DNA of 64,000 nt, from positions 29,953,873 through 30,017,872 of the forward strand of contig OX465102.1 of NCBI GenBank assembly GCA_949987565.1, read 5' to 3'. The position numbers and the translations under genes were made by a program. The notes beneath the pieces were generated by a model that was given only the letters and a program-made list of their open reading frames with translations, did not search any database and was not told the DNA's origin. Below, piece after piece: positions 56,001-64,000 of this stretch. This stretch comes from Luidia sarsii. Lineage: Eukaryota > Echinodermata > Asteroidea > Paxillosida > Luidiidae. The stretch's first letter is position 1; each line of letters opens with the position of its first letter.

Positions 56001-56151
56001 GTGTGGGGCTTGTCATTAAGCGCTAATCGTCTTTGCCTGGGTGGGGGCGCCAGTAAGAGTCATAATACCAATCAATTGCCGCATATCCTCAGAGGATCAC
56101 ACATGACTTTCATCAGACACAAACACCAATTAGTGGTAAACCCTCCCTCTT

Positions 56152-56524
56152 TTAATCTCTACACAACATTGGTAAGATCGAAAAACAGAAATGATCTCAG
56201 ATTTACATGATAATTATACAGTTTGAAGATAGTTATAGTAGAAACCTCTCACTGAAATATTTCTGCCCAAAATGTTGTATTTTTGGAGAAATGAGTAAAA
56301 GAAATCGTTTACGTCTCACCGAGATCTAAACTATTTTTGGAACAGTACGGCGTTAAATGCTGCATTTTCGCGAAACAAATGAAGCGGTTTTCACGGTTTT
56401 CTCGAGACTCGGTTGGCGGATTGAGCTGAAATTTTCACAGGTGTGCAATTTCATGCATATTTGGGATCAGGCAACGTATGGATGCTATTCTTTGACATCG
56501 ACCAATGTTGTGTAGGGGCTTTAA
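56152..56524 (-). mobile_element. TTAA-flanked MITE
   Basis: TTAA lies at 56152-56155 and 56521-56524. It is inverted relative to the copy 150 bp to its left, so the pair could form a large hairpin. Confidence 0.8.
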
Positions 56525-56987
56525 CTGAGATTGTTGCCAACAAAATAAAGCAACGGATACTGACTGTGATATCTTTTTCGATATTGCAACATTTCTCCTC
56601 GTTTACAAGGCAATGAAACTGTGGGTTTTTTTTCAGTTGTTTTCTGAGGAAGTCTTTCCCAAGGAGGATGTCCATCGACTTGGACGCAACGGAGTTAAAA
56701 TGGCAGCCAGTATCAATAATTTGATTTGTACAGTGCAATACCCAAGAGTCGGAAGTTTAAGCACCGTGAAAAATGATGGACAGAAATTGCGATTTTGGCC
56801 AACATGCCTTGGCTTTGATGAGGCTTGAGCGTTCGCCCGATGGAGTCACAATGTGGAATACTTGGGGTGAACACCGTACGGTGTGGTCTCTTTGGGAAAC
56901 GGCTATAATGGTTTCGGGTTCGTGTTACTCGATGCTATCTCAACCAAGTCGGTACCAACAAAAATCGATGAAATAACGGTCCACATG

Positions 56988-57025
<38 letters not shown>

Positions 57026-57329
57026 CATTGAGTTTCGACGCTACACTTCAACTCTTCATTAATGTTGTGGATTGGGTGATTCAGAAAAGTTCTTTCTTTG
57101 TGTTGTTCAAATGGGGCGCGTTGGGAGAACAAAAAACCACCGTCTTTTTCCCCCGGTTCATAAACAGGGCCTATGAAAGGGATCCCGATAACACTCTCGT
57201 TCGAAAATATTATTCCGGCGAGGTTCGCTCTCAATTTGTGCCGAGGCAGACGGGACTCGATTTTCTTTCCAAACAAGGCCTCCATGCCGTTGTGTGCCTA
57301 TCAACGCCCACTATATCCAGGAGGAAGTT
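56525..57329. other. Intergenic; no recognised gene
   Basis: A (CT)n run lies at about 56989-57022. The plus frame from 57028 (about 90 non-repetitive codons before the CT array) shows no similarity I can name. Confidence 0.35.
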
Positions 57330-58171
57330 GGCAAACAGACTTCTCTCTCTTTTCTCTCTCTCAGTCTTTCTCAGTCTCTATGTCTCACTGTCTGTTTCTA
57401 TCTCACTATCTCTGTCTGTCTCTATCTCTGTATGTCTGTCTCTCCTCTCTCTCTCTCTTTATCCCTCGTCCTCCTCCCCCTCTCTCTCTGTCTCTCTCTG
57501 CCTCTCTCCCTCCATCTCTCTCTCCATGTCTCTCTTTCTCCCTCTCTCTCTGTCTCTCTCCCCCTCTCTCTCCATCTCTCTCTCTCCCCCTCTCTCTCCA
57601 TCTCTCTCTCTCCCCCTCTCTCTCTGTCTCTCTCTCTGTCCATTTCTCTGTCCATCTCTCTCTCCCTCTCTCTCCCTGTCTCTCTCCCCTCTCTATATCT
57701 CTCCCCCCTCTCTCTCTCACTCCGACCCCCCCTCCCTCTCTCTCTCTCTCTCTCTCTCCCCCTTTCTCACTCTCTCTCTCTCTCTCCCTCTCTTTCTCTA
57801 TATCTCTCTCTCTCCCCCTCTCTCACTCTCTCCCCCCCTCTCTCTCTCTCTCGCTCTCTCCCTCTCTCACTCTCTCTCTCTCTCTCTCCCTCTCTCTCTC
57901 TCTCTCGCTCTCTCTCTCGCTCTCTCTCCCTCTCTCTCTCTCTCTCTCCCTCTCTCTCTCTCTCTCGCTCTCTCTCTCTCTCTCCCTCTCTCTCTCTCTC
58001 TCGCTCTCTCCCTCTCTCACTCTCTCTCTCTCTCTCTCTCTCCCTCTCTTTCTCTATATCTCTCTCTCTCCCCCTCTCTCACTCTCTCCCCCCCCTCTCT
58101 CTCTCTCGCTCTCTCCCTCTCTCACTCTCTCTCTCTCTCTCCTTCTCTCTCTCTCTCGCTCTCTCTCTCGC

Positions 58172-58205
<34 letters not shown>

Positions 58206-58258
58206 GCTCTCTCTCTCGCTCTCTCTCCCTCTCTCTCCCCCCCTCTCTCTCTCTCTGT
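57330..58258 (+). repeat. ~930-bp CT microsatellite
   Basis: (CT)n with CCCC, TCTATATC and CGCT interruptions and duplicated internal blocks (57780-57840 resembles 58040-58100). Leu/Ser frames on plus and Arg/Glu frames on minus are artefacts. Confidence 0.97.
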
Positions 58259-58440
58259 AGGATGGTGTCAATCACGGTTGGTTGTTTCCTTTGGTACCAT
58301 ACTTTGTGTGTGCGGAGGTGGGAGGCGGTGCATCGGTTCACGTAGTGCCAACATTTCCTCGGGGTTTTCGGAAATGAATCAATGGACTCGTGCCCGGCTC
58401 TTGGAACAATTCGTCGAAGCTCCTCGGAGGAGGGAAGCAC
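58259..58440 (+). repeat. ~170-bp unit, inverted copy at 63.58-63.76 kb
   Basis: GGTGTCAATCACGGTTGGTT, GGAGGCGGTGCATCGGTTC, CCTCGGGGTTTTCGGAAATG and CCGGCTCTTGGAACAATTCG recur as the reverse complement at 63580-63755. Both copies abut CT arrays that share TTTATCCCTCGTCCTCCTCC, but on opposite ends of the unit. Confidence 0.75.
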
Positions 58441-59229
58441 GCCTATTGGCCGAGGAACTGTCCTGTGGATCAGAGTACATCGAGGGGACTAAAGGCATCG
58501 CGTGCCCCGCGTTTCACTTTCCTCGCAGAGAAATGAATGGTCCACACAGCGATTCCTGGTATAGTCGTCTCCGAGGGCGTGGCGGGGGGGGGGGAGGGGT
58601 TGGCTGGGGGGGGGGGCTAGCTATTATTTGAGGTGTATGAGTGATGGACGCTCTTGGCCGGACTAGTGGCAAACGGGTATCGCATAAGCACGTCAGAATT
58701 GGCTTTTTTTTTTAGAGGGGTCGGGGTTTCGATCCCTGAAGGGTCGTATTTCTTTTAAAACTGTTATAGGGTATTTTCAATATTTGTTTATCACGTTAAT
58801 TTTGTGGTCGTGTTTGTTTTAAAGTGCTTTGAGGTTTTACTTAAGGCGCTATTATATATAGCTATTATTCTGATTATTATTACTATTATTTTGATTATTA
58901 TTAGGGAGCTTTCTCAAAGGCGGAAGGACCAGTACGAAACAGACTGGAAAGAGATAAAGCAACGCGAAATTAGAAATCAAATCATTCAAACAAACAGTTG
59001 GGCATTGACGCAAGTAGATCGGGAAGATGGTAAACGCATCGCATTCCTCGTCCCGTGTAGAGGCTTTCTGCCGCAAAGTGGTAATCTTCGCTAAATTCCA
59101 CTCTTGAGATCTGTTTCGACTCGGACGCCAGATGTCAACACCGACTGGATTACACCTTGAGCAGCGAGTTGCTGAAACTGACGCTACCGTGCGTGCAATG
59201 ACGTTCGGTCAGCCTTGTTCCCTGAAGTC
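58441..59229. other. Intergenic; retroelement-like tail with (ATT)n
   Basis: AAAGTGCTTTGAGGTTTTAC, AAGGCGCTATTATATATAG and (ATTATT)n at 58820-58905 resemble the common 3' end of invertebrate SINEs and LINEs. G homopolymers occur at 58580-58617. Confidence 0.45.
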
Positions 59230-59640
59230 TACACTGTAAAAAACGGCGCTCACATCATGCACATGGATGAAGTATGTTGAGGCACATGGTGCACGATACA
59301 TGCGCACGAGGTGATGCTCACTTTCACTCCATGTGCTTGAGGTACAGTAAATAGGGAGATGTTCTTGTATATACATGAAGCACTTCATGCACCTCATCCG
59401 GTTTTTGCTCAAGTGATTACAATGCCCCATGTGCTTGAGGTACAGGAAAATAATAGGGAGATGTTCTTGTACATGAAGCACTTCATGCACCTCATCCGAC
59501 TTTTGCTCAAGTGACTGCAATGCCACATGTGCTTGAGCTACAGTATTTCACGTGCATGTAGTACAGTAGGTGCCTCAAGTGTTCATGATTCTGGGACAAA
59601 TATGTGCCATTGCAGAAGTGCATGAGGTGCAGTTCGTTTT
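59230..59640 (+). repeat. ~100-bp tandem repeat with CATGTGCTTGAGGTAC
   Basis: Two near-identical units (about 59329-59425 and 59430-59525) share ATGTGCTTGAGGTACAG, AGGGAGATGTTCTTGTA, ATGAAGCACTTCATGCACCT and TTTTGCTCAAGTGA. A partial third follows. It is preceded by ACACTGTAAAAAACGGC, a word often found at DNA-transposon ends. Confidence 0.65.
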
Positions 59641-59742
59641 ACAGATCGTACACAGCGTCCATTGGTCATCCCCGTGCGCTACCGTATGTTGGCCTCACGT
59701 AGAGGTCGCTCAATGACAATGCATTTATGCCTATGAGGTCCA

Positions 59743-59990
59743 TAGGCCGTTTACGAAAGGAAGGCTTAGGCTCGGGCTTAGGCTTCGGTCATATTTTTCT
59801 TACACGTTATAATATCACAAGCATCTAGAAACAAGCGCTTGGCCCCAGTTTCTTGGTAAATACTTTGTACCTATCAAGCCAACAAACCGTAAAATTCGGA
59901 AACAAACCACAACCTTGATTTTCAGGATTTGTCAGACGGAGACGAAGCCTAAGCCCGAGCCTAAGCCTTCATTTCGTAAACGGCCATAGC
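59743..59990. mobile_element. Palindromic MITE, GGCTTAGGCTCGGGCTTAGG family
   Basis: The left end GGCCGTTTACGAAA, then AAGGCTTAGGCTCGGGCTTA, then GGCTTCG is the inverse of the right end at about 59948-59990. TA lies outside both ends, consistent with a TA target duplication. The interior is A+T-rich and non-coding. It is related to the 51.7-kb MITE through the GGCTTAGGCT ends. Confidence 0.8.
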
Positions 59991-60054
59991 CTACGCGAGT
60001 GCCAATATGGCGGTTTGAATGGGCGTCAGTTAGTACACACATCAAGGATCTTTG

Positions 60055-60505
60055 AATTTAGTGGGCCTGACGTTTCGATCCTAGCAGGACCTTTCTCAAA
60101 GGCAGAGTGACAAGGACAAAACAGATACATGTACATGGAGGAAGGGGGGGAGTGAATAGGACACGGATGAGAAACAAAGGACAAAGAGTGAAGCTGGTAG
60201 GGAGAGATCAAAGGGAAGGGCAAGCGGTGGGGTAGGGATTAGTGAGAGGAGGGGGAAAGATCAAAGAGAAGGGCAAGGAGTAGGGTAGGGATTAGTGACA
60301 AGAGGGGGAAAGATCAAAGAGAGAAGTGTGAAGGACTGAACACAAAAGAAGGATTATCAGAAAGCTGCATGGTGTTATAGTCATTACCCTCCTGGATGTT
60401 GAGACCATGTGGTTGAATAGTCCGAAGACGCTTCATCCACATTTTCTCACGGCTAAGACGGACAGCATTACTACGGTGACCAAGTGATTCAAGGATGTGT
60501 GCCAA
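60055..60505 (-). pseudogene. Penelope GIY-YIG C-terminus and 3' tail
   Basis: The minus-strand frame at 60505-60314 reads ILESLGHRSNAVRLSREKMW, then MKRLRTIQPHGLNIQEG. This is the conserved end of the PLE GIY-YIG endonuclease domain (E-S-x..R-x-x-E..W-I..L-x-T..P-x-G-L-N). A G/A-rich (T/C on minus) region with two tandem sub-blocks (60190-60240, 60250-60310) follows, then the hammerhead-like unit at 60065-60103. It is 5'-truncated. Confidence 0.75.
60065..60103 (-). ncRNA. Hammerhead-like unit with altered core (TTGAGAA)
   Basis: Minus-strand order: GCCT, TTGAGAA, A, stem II GGTCCT-GCT-AGGATC, GAAAC, GTC, AGGC. GCCT and AGGC pair as stem I. Every hammerhead element is in place except that CTGATGA reads TTGAGAA, which should abolish cleavage. 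Confidence 0.5.
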
Positions 60506-61518
60506 ACGCGGCTACCAACATGGCAGCCACATGCAGCGCGGGTTTAGGAAGCAGCACACACAAACGGACATCGCGGGGGAAATGACGCCAAAACTCACCG
60601 GGCCATATCAGACGCGACCTTGCCAATATGGCGGGTTTCAGCGTCGGTTCCTCCTACGAAGCAGATTGATATTTGCCCCCTTCCTCGAAGCCGTTTTGAG
60701 GAAATCACGAGTGTGGCAGCATGGCGGTCTGTTACAGTGCCATTGACATCAAGTACTATCTACTATGACGCTAAGTTTTGTTCAGAATTTGTTTGGCGAA
60801 GCCGTTTCACGTTCAATTTTTCGTACGTGCGTACGGACGGCATCGTGGGCGTTTCTCTATCGGCTCCACCGCGGTGGGTTACGGTTACATTTAGAACCGC
60901 TCTTGAATCCCAACCCCCCCCCCCCACACCTCTTCCGTCGCTGCGGTGGAGATGCACATCCGGCGACATTGAAATGAGGACGTGAAGGACCATTCCGAGG
61001 CTGCACCCGACAGGCGGATCCCTCCAATCACGCGTTCAAGTTCGACTCTCGCCCGGGCTCTTCACAGTTCTCACCCCGCCGAGAAAAAAAATGCGCGCGT
61101 ACACGGAAAGCAAAACAGATCCCGGATGAGGAACATTATATAGGGGGATGCATTGGCACATTGGGGATCATGTGATGCACAAGTAAAATTGGTGTGAGGT
61201 ATCTTTCAAGTGAGGCATTACATTCAACCCGTCCTTGATACACTCGACTCAAAGAGAAGTTTTTTCGTTCTTTCTTGGGAGGAGTTGTTTGCGCATATTG
61301 AGTTACGGCGGCCCTCGCCTTTTTTTTTATCTTTGCAATGTGCAAATGGAAATTGGTCCCTCGAGTGCGCTTGAAATCCATCCATTTCATAATTCAATCA
61401 GATCGCTGGGAGTGCAAGAAGCAGACTGACCGTGGGGGATCAGATGAAATGCTTTCTCAAGGATATTCAACAATGCCCACCCAAAACTGTGCATAGCAGG
61501 GAGAAAAAAAAGCCCTGA
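60506..61518. other. Intergenic; tRNA-like half near 61020
   Basis: GTTCAAGTTCGACTCTCGCC at 61036-61055 resembles a box-B half of a SINE or tRNA, but no box A is seen. No coding region is supported. Confidence 0.35.
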
Positions 61519-61983
61519 TATGTGAACCGGCACAGCATAATGAGGAATAACCCCCACTTTTGTGATTTTGAGGATTTTCTAATGATGTGAAAGAGTATAC
61601 CATTAGCTTTCAAATGATATCAAAATTATTTCTGCGTGAACTTTGTTGTAAATAGTACAAGGGGACTTCGCTCGTTCGTTTGGTACCAGACACAATATAG
61701 CAACACCATTCTAACTCCATTCAAAAAGGCAGGAACTTTACATTTTCATGAAAACAGTACACAAACACTCCCCCGACTAATCCTCGTTTTTTTAACATTT
61801 AGAGACGGATTTCGGAAAAATCCTTTGGACATAATATCCTCCAATACATTAACTTTCCGAAAATTTCAAAAATAAAAATGATTTGTTTTTTATCGAATTG
61901 AGAAAATACTTTGACTTCATGCGTTGTTTACTCGAAAAGTGTTTTGGTGGGATATTCCTCATGTTACTGTGTCGGGCCACATA
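61519..61983. mobile_element. Palindromic MITE, TATGTGACCCGG family
   Basis: Ends TATGTGAACCGGCACAGC and ACTGTGTCGGGCCACATA over 465 bp. The inner blocks are the same as in the 36.3-kb copy, with the asymmetric middle in the opposite orientation. Confidence 0.85.
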
Positions 61984-62282
61984 TACACTGTACAGCATAA
62001 ATGCTCCCTGAATCCAGATACATAACGATATCACATTAATGCAGATGTTACAATTCTCCAGATGTATAGTGAATGTCGTGACATTCACTCTACGAATTGC
62101 GAGGGCTTTAAAGTATACGTTTCTATTCAAGCAGGACACTCCTCAAAAGTCCTGCTGGGATCGAAATGTCAGGTGATCTGTTTTTCTTAAAATCGTTTAT
62201 CTTTTTGTCATATAAGGTCATTTCGACTCCTGCTATGGTCGAGACGTGAGGCTCTATACGTAGAGGATTGGTTTTTGTCATT
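61984..62282. repeat. Penelope-type tail remnants
   Basis: AAAGTCCTGCTGGGATCG and AAATGTCAGG lie at about 62137-62175, and a further decayed unit at 62220-62255. No gene was recognised. Confidence 0.45.
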
Positions 62283-62460
62283 AAACTCCTGATGACGGCC
62301 AGAGCATACTGGTCGAAACGTCGAGTTACCGCTCAGGTTCTTTTCAGAACCACACCTCTTCCTTTAAGATACCTTATACATGGTGTCACCGCAAACCTTC
62401 CTATATTGATTCACCCACCATGCAAAGCCTTAAGTCTTATTTATTAAACTCAGTAATCTC
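62283..62460 (+). repeat. Penelope-type pLTR with the best hammerhead-like motif
   Basis: The unit runs from AACTCCTGATGACGGCCAG through CAGAACCACACCTCTTCC and ATGGTGTCACCGCAAACC to CATGCAAAGCCTTAAGTC. It matches one arm of the palindrome at 9.76-10.04 kb and the copy at 39.24 kb. Confidence 0.75.
62284..62327 (+). ncRNA. Hammerhead-ribozyme-like motif, nearly complete
   Basis: Stem I 5' strand AACTC (62284-62288), core CTGATGA (62289-62295), one extra C, stem II GGCCAG (62297-62302), loop AGCATA, CTGGTC (62309-62314), GAAAC (62315-62319), GTC (62320-62322), then stem I 3' strand GAGTT (62323-62327). Stem III would be only A-U and C-G, as in the small Penelope-associated hammerheads known to act as dimers. 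The extra C before stem II is the one departure from consensus, and activity is not assured. Confidence 0.55.
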
Positions 62461-62489
62461 TTTAGAATGACTTTGTGTACATAATAATA

Positions 62490-62865
62490 AGTGATAGGTT
62501 TGCGGTACCACCATGCAATTTCTCTTTTGTGAGTGCGTTTGGTTCTGAAAGAAGAAGTCGACGTTTCGAACAGTATACTATGTTCGTCTTCAGGAGACTG
62601 TTGGATTTTAGCTAGGAGTGGGGCTTATGTATAGTGGAGAGAGACATATAGATGTGGAGATCAGCTCAATGAAGAGTGAAGTGCGGGATCCCTCTCTACA
62701 CTACATAAGCCCCACTCCTAGTTCGAATCGTGCAGTCTCCTGAAGACGAACAGAGCATACTGTTCGAAAGGTCGAGTTCTTCCGGTTCTTTGCAGAACCA
62801 CACATACTCACAAAACAGAGGCATGGTGTTACCGCAAACATCTCACTCATTCTGCTACTCTCATC
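62490..62865. repeat. Large palindrome of two Penelope-type pLTRs
   Basis: The left arm (GGTTTGCGGTACCACCATGC, GGTTCTGAAAG, GTCGACGTTTCGAACAG, GTTCGTCTTCAGGAG, AGGAGTGGGGCTTATGTA) is mirrored on the right (CATAAGCCCCACTCCT, CTCCTGAAGACGAACAG, TGTTCGAAAGGTCGAG, TGCAGAACCACAC, GTGTTACCGCAAAC). The hammerhead-like stem II here is GAACAG/CTGTTC. Confidence 0.75.
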
Positions 62866-63044
62866 ATGAAAACTTCAAATCTCACCTGGCTGCATAATTC
62901 AGTTGAATCTAATTACTTTTTTGCGTAATACGTTACTATTGTTGGGCATCACCCATCTCCACAGGTTTTACTCAAAATTATTGTTCAGACGTTAACCACA
63001 TAATTTCAAATGAGATTTGAAGGTTTGCATGATGGTGAGAATAG

Positions 63045-63262
63045 CAGGATAATTAGGTTTGCGGTGACACCATGTAAATTCTCTTTTGTGAGTAAGTGTG
63101 GTTCTGAAAAGAACCGGAGGAACTCGACGTTTCGAACAGTGCACTCTGCTCGTCTTCAGGAGACTGTTCGAAACGTCGAAGTTCCTCCGGTTCTTTTCAG
63201 AACCACACTCACTCACAAAAGAGAATTTACATGGTGTCACCGCAAACCTAATTATCCCACAG
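63045..63262. repeat. Near-perfect palindrome of two Penelope-type pLTRs
   Basis: Arms of about 95-100 bp face each other around the centre near 63160: TAATTAGGTTTGCGGTGACA, CATGTAAATTCTCTTTTGTG, GAAAAGAACCGGAGGAACTC and GACGTTTCGAACAG against their complements. The minus-strand hammerhead-like core is CTGAAGA-C-GAGCAG-AGTGCA-CTGTTC-GAAAC-GTC (63121-63165). Confidence 0.85.
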
Positions 63263-63339
63263 ATTTCAAGAGTCGATGTGCGACCTGGTAGTGGTAGAGG
63301 TAATGCTTCATGCGGCGGAATGCTTCCGGGTATCTCTAT

Positions 63340-63577
63340 ATCACTGTCTGTCTGTCTGTCTCTCCTCTCTCCCTCTCTCTCTCTCTCTTTATCCCTCGTC
63401 CTCCTCCTCCTCTCTCTCTGTCTTTCTCTCCCTCTCTCTCTCTCTCTCTCTCTCCATCTCTCTCTCTATCTCTCTCTCCCTGTCTCTCTTTCCCCCTCTC
63501 TCTCTGCCTCTCTCTCTCCTTCTCTCTTTCTCCCTCTCTCTCCCTTTCTCTCTCTGTCCATCTCTCTTTCCATCCTC
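63340..63577 (+). repeat. CT microsatellite
   Basis: (CT)n, sharing TTTATCCCTCGTCCTCCTCC with the start of the 57.4-kb CT array. Confidence 0.95.
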
Positions 63578-63760
63578 CGAGGAACTTCGCCGAATTGTTC
63601 CAAGAGCCGGGCACGAGTCTAGTCTTTTGATTCATTTCCGAAAACCCCGAGGACATGTTGGCACTGCGAGAACCGATGCACCGCCTCCCGACTCCGCACA
63701 CACACAAAAAGTATGGTACCAAGGGAAACAACCAACCGTGATTGACACAATCCTATCAAA
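63578..63760 (-). repeat. Inverted copy of the 58.26-58.44 kb unit
   Basis: Reverse complement of the unit described there: CGAATTGTTCCAAGAGCCGG, CATTTCCGAAAACCCCGAGG, AACCGATGCACCGCCTCC, AACCAACCGTGATTGACAC. Confidence 0.75.
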
Positions 63761-64000
63761 TATGCGGGGAGAAGCCAGCAACACCTATGATCTCAAGCTT
63801 TGATTTGACAAATGCCTGCCCAATGCAGCTTGCCACGAGAGTTCCATTCTCGACGAGAGACTGTTTGACCGAGGGCTCCTTTCAAATTGCAGCTTGGGCC
63901 ATCTCTTCAAGTATTGAGATGCGATAGCGATAGGCCGAGGATGTCTAAATTGACGGTGATATAGGGAGCCATGCAGTCGGGTGCTCCTTCTTCATTTCCA
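63761..64000. other. Window end, no gene recognised
   Basis: No supported feature. Confidence 0.4.

Noticed and set aside
57028..58631. Long Ser/Leu-rich frames through the CT array, including about 90 non-repetitive codons at the start
   Set aside because: The CT microsatellite keeps frames open. The leading segment shows no similarity I can name and has no partner exons.

Overview
The window looks like a repeat-rich metazoan genome, most likely a marine invertebrate deuterostome such as an echinoderm, hemichordate or cephalochordate. The evidence is a rhodopsin-class peptide receptor, spliced genes with GT..AG introns, many Penelope-like element (PLE) pieces, tRNA-derived SINEs, TTAA- and TA-flanked MITEs and abundant minisatellites. 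The species cannot be named from sequence alone. A 200-base run of N (11187-11386) marks an assembly gap. Most of the 64 kb is non-coding, and most long open frames are by-products of simple repeats.

Two genes are well supported, both on the minus strand. The first (593-1732) is a GC-rich, intronless-coding, 379-aa class A GPCR of the bombesin/endothelin/CCHamide-like peptide-receptor type, with a likely 5' UTR intron. The second is the main discovery. A five-exon gene runs from an ATG at 26568 down to a stop at 11960. Its first four exons (26373-26568, 21837-22043, 19107-19171, 16645-16788) have GT..AG borders and mutually consistent phases. They lead into a 4.6-kb exon. The predicted ~1721-aa protein combines a PHF20-like Tudor domain, a basic nuclear-localisation patch, ten 29-aa repeats encoded by an 87-bp VNTR, two related ~85-aa modules, a DDE/RNase H-like transposase core with RAG1/Transib-like landmarks, a perfect IQ motif, a BRCT domain and a basic C-terminus. 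Its introns hold old transposon debris and no flanking terminal inverted repeats were seen, so it reads as a host (possibly domesticated) gene. A TATA promoter with a non-coding first exon at 32483-32775 (minus) is a candidate distal start for it.

The rest is a layered record of mobile elements. PLE fragments encode the RT N-terminus (34441-35110, 39660-40060) and the GIY-YIG C-terminus (19330-20255, 20430-20985, 60055-60505). Their tails and pLTR-like repeats recur throughout and fit a minimal hammerhead-ribozyme layout. There are TTAA-flanked MITEs (six full or near-full copies and one truncated), palindromic TATGTGACCCGG MITEs (three copies), a MITE carrying a nested 5'-truncated non-LTR retrotransposon with a 12-bp target duplication (51713-52551), a LINE 3' fragment (41800-42118) and SINEs. 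Large minisatellites or microsatellites lie at 3.8-4.5, 5.3-5.6, 6.3-7.2, 15.5-16.4, 30.2-30.8, 33.5-34.4, 44.0-44.2, 44.7-45.4, 46.8-47.9, 48.1-50.2, 57.3-58.3 and 63.3-63.6 kb.
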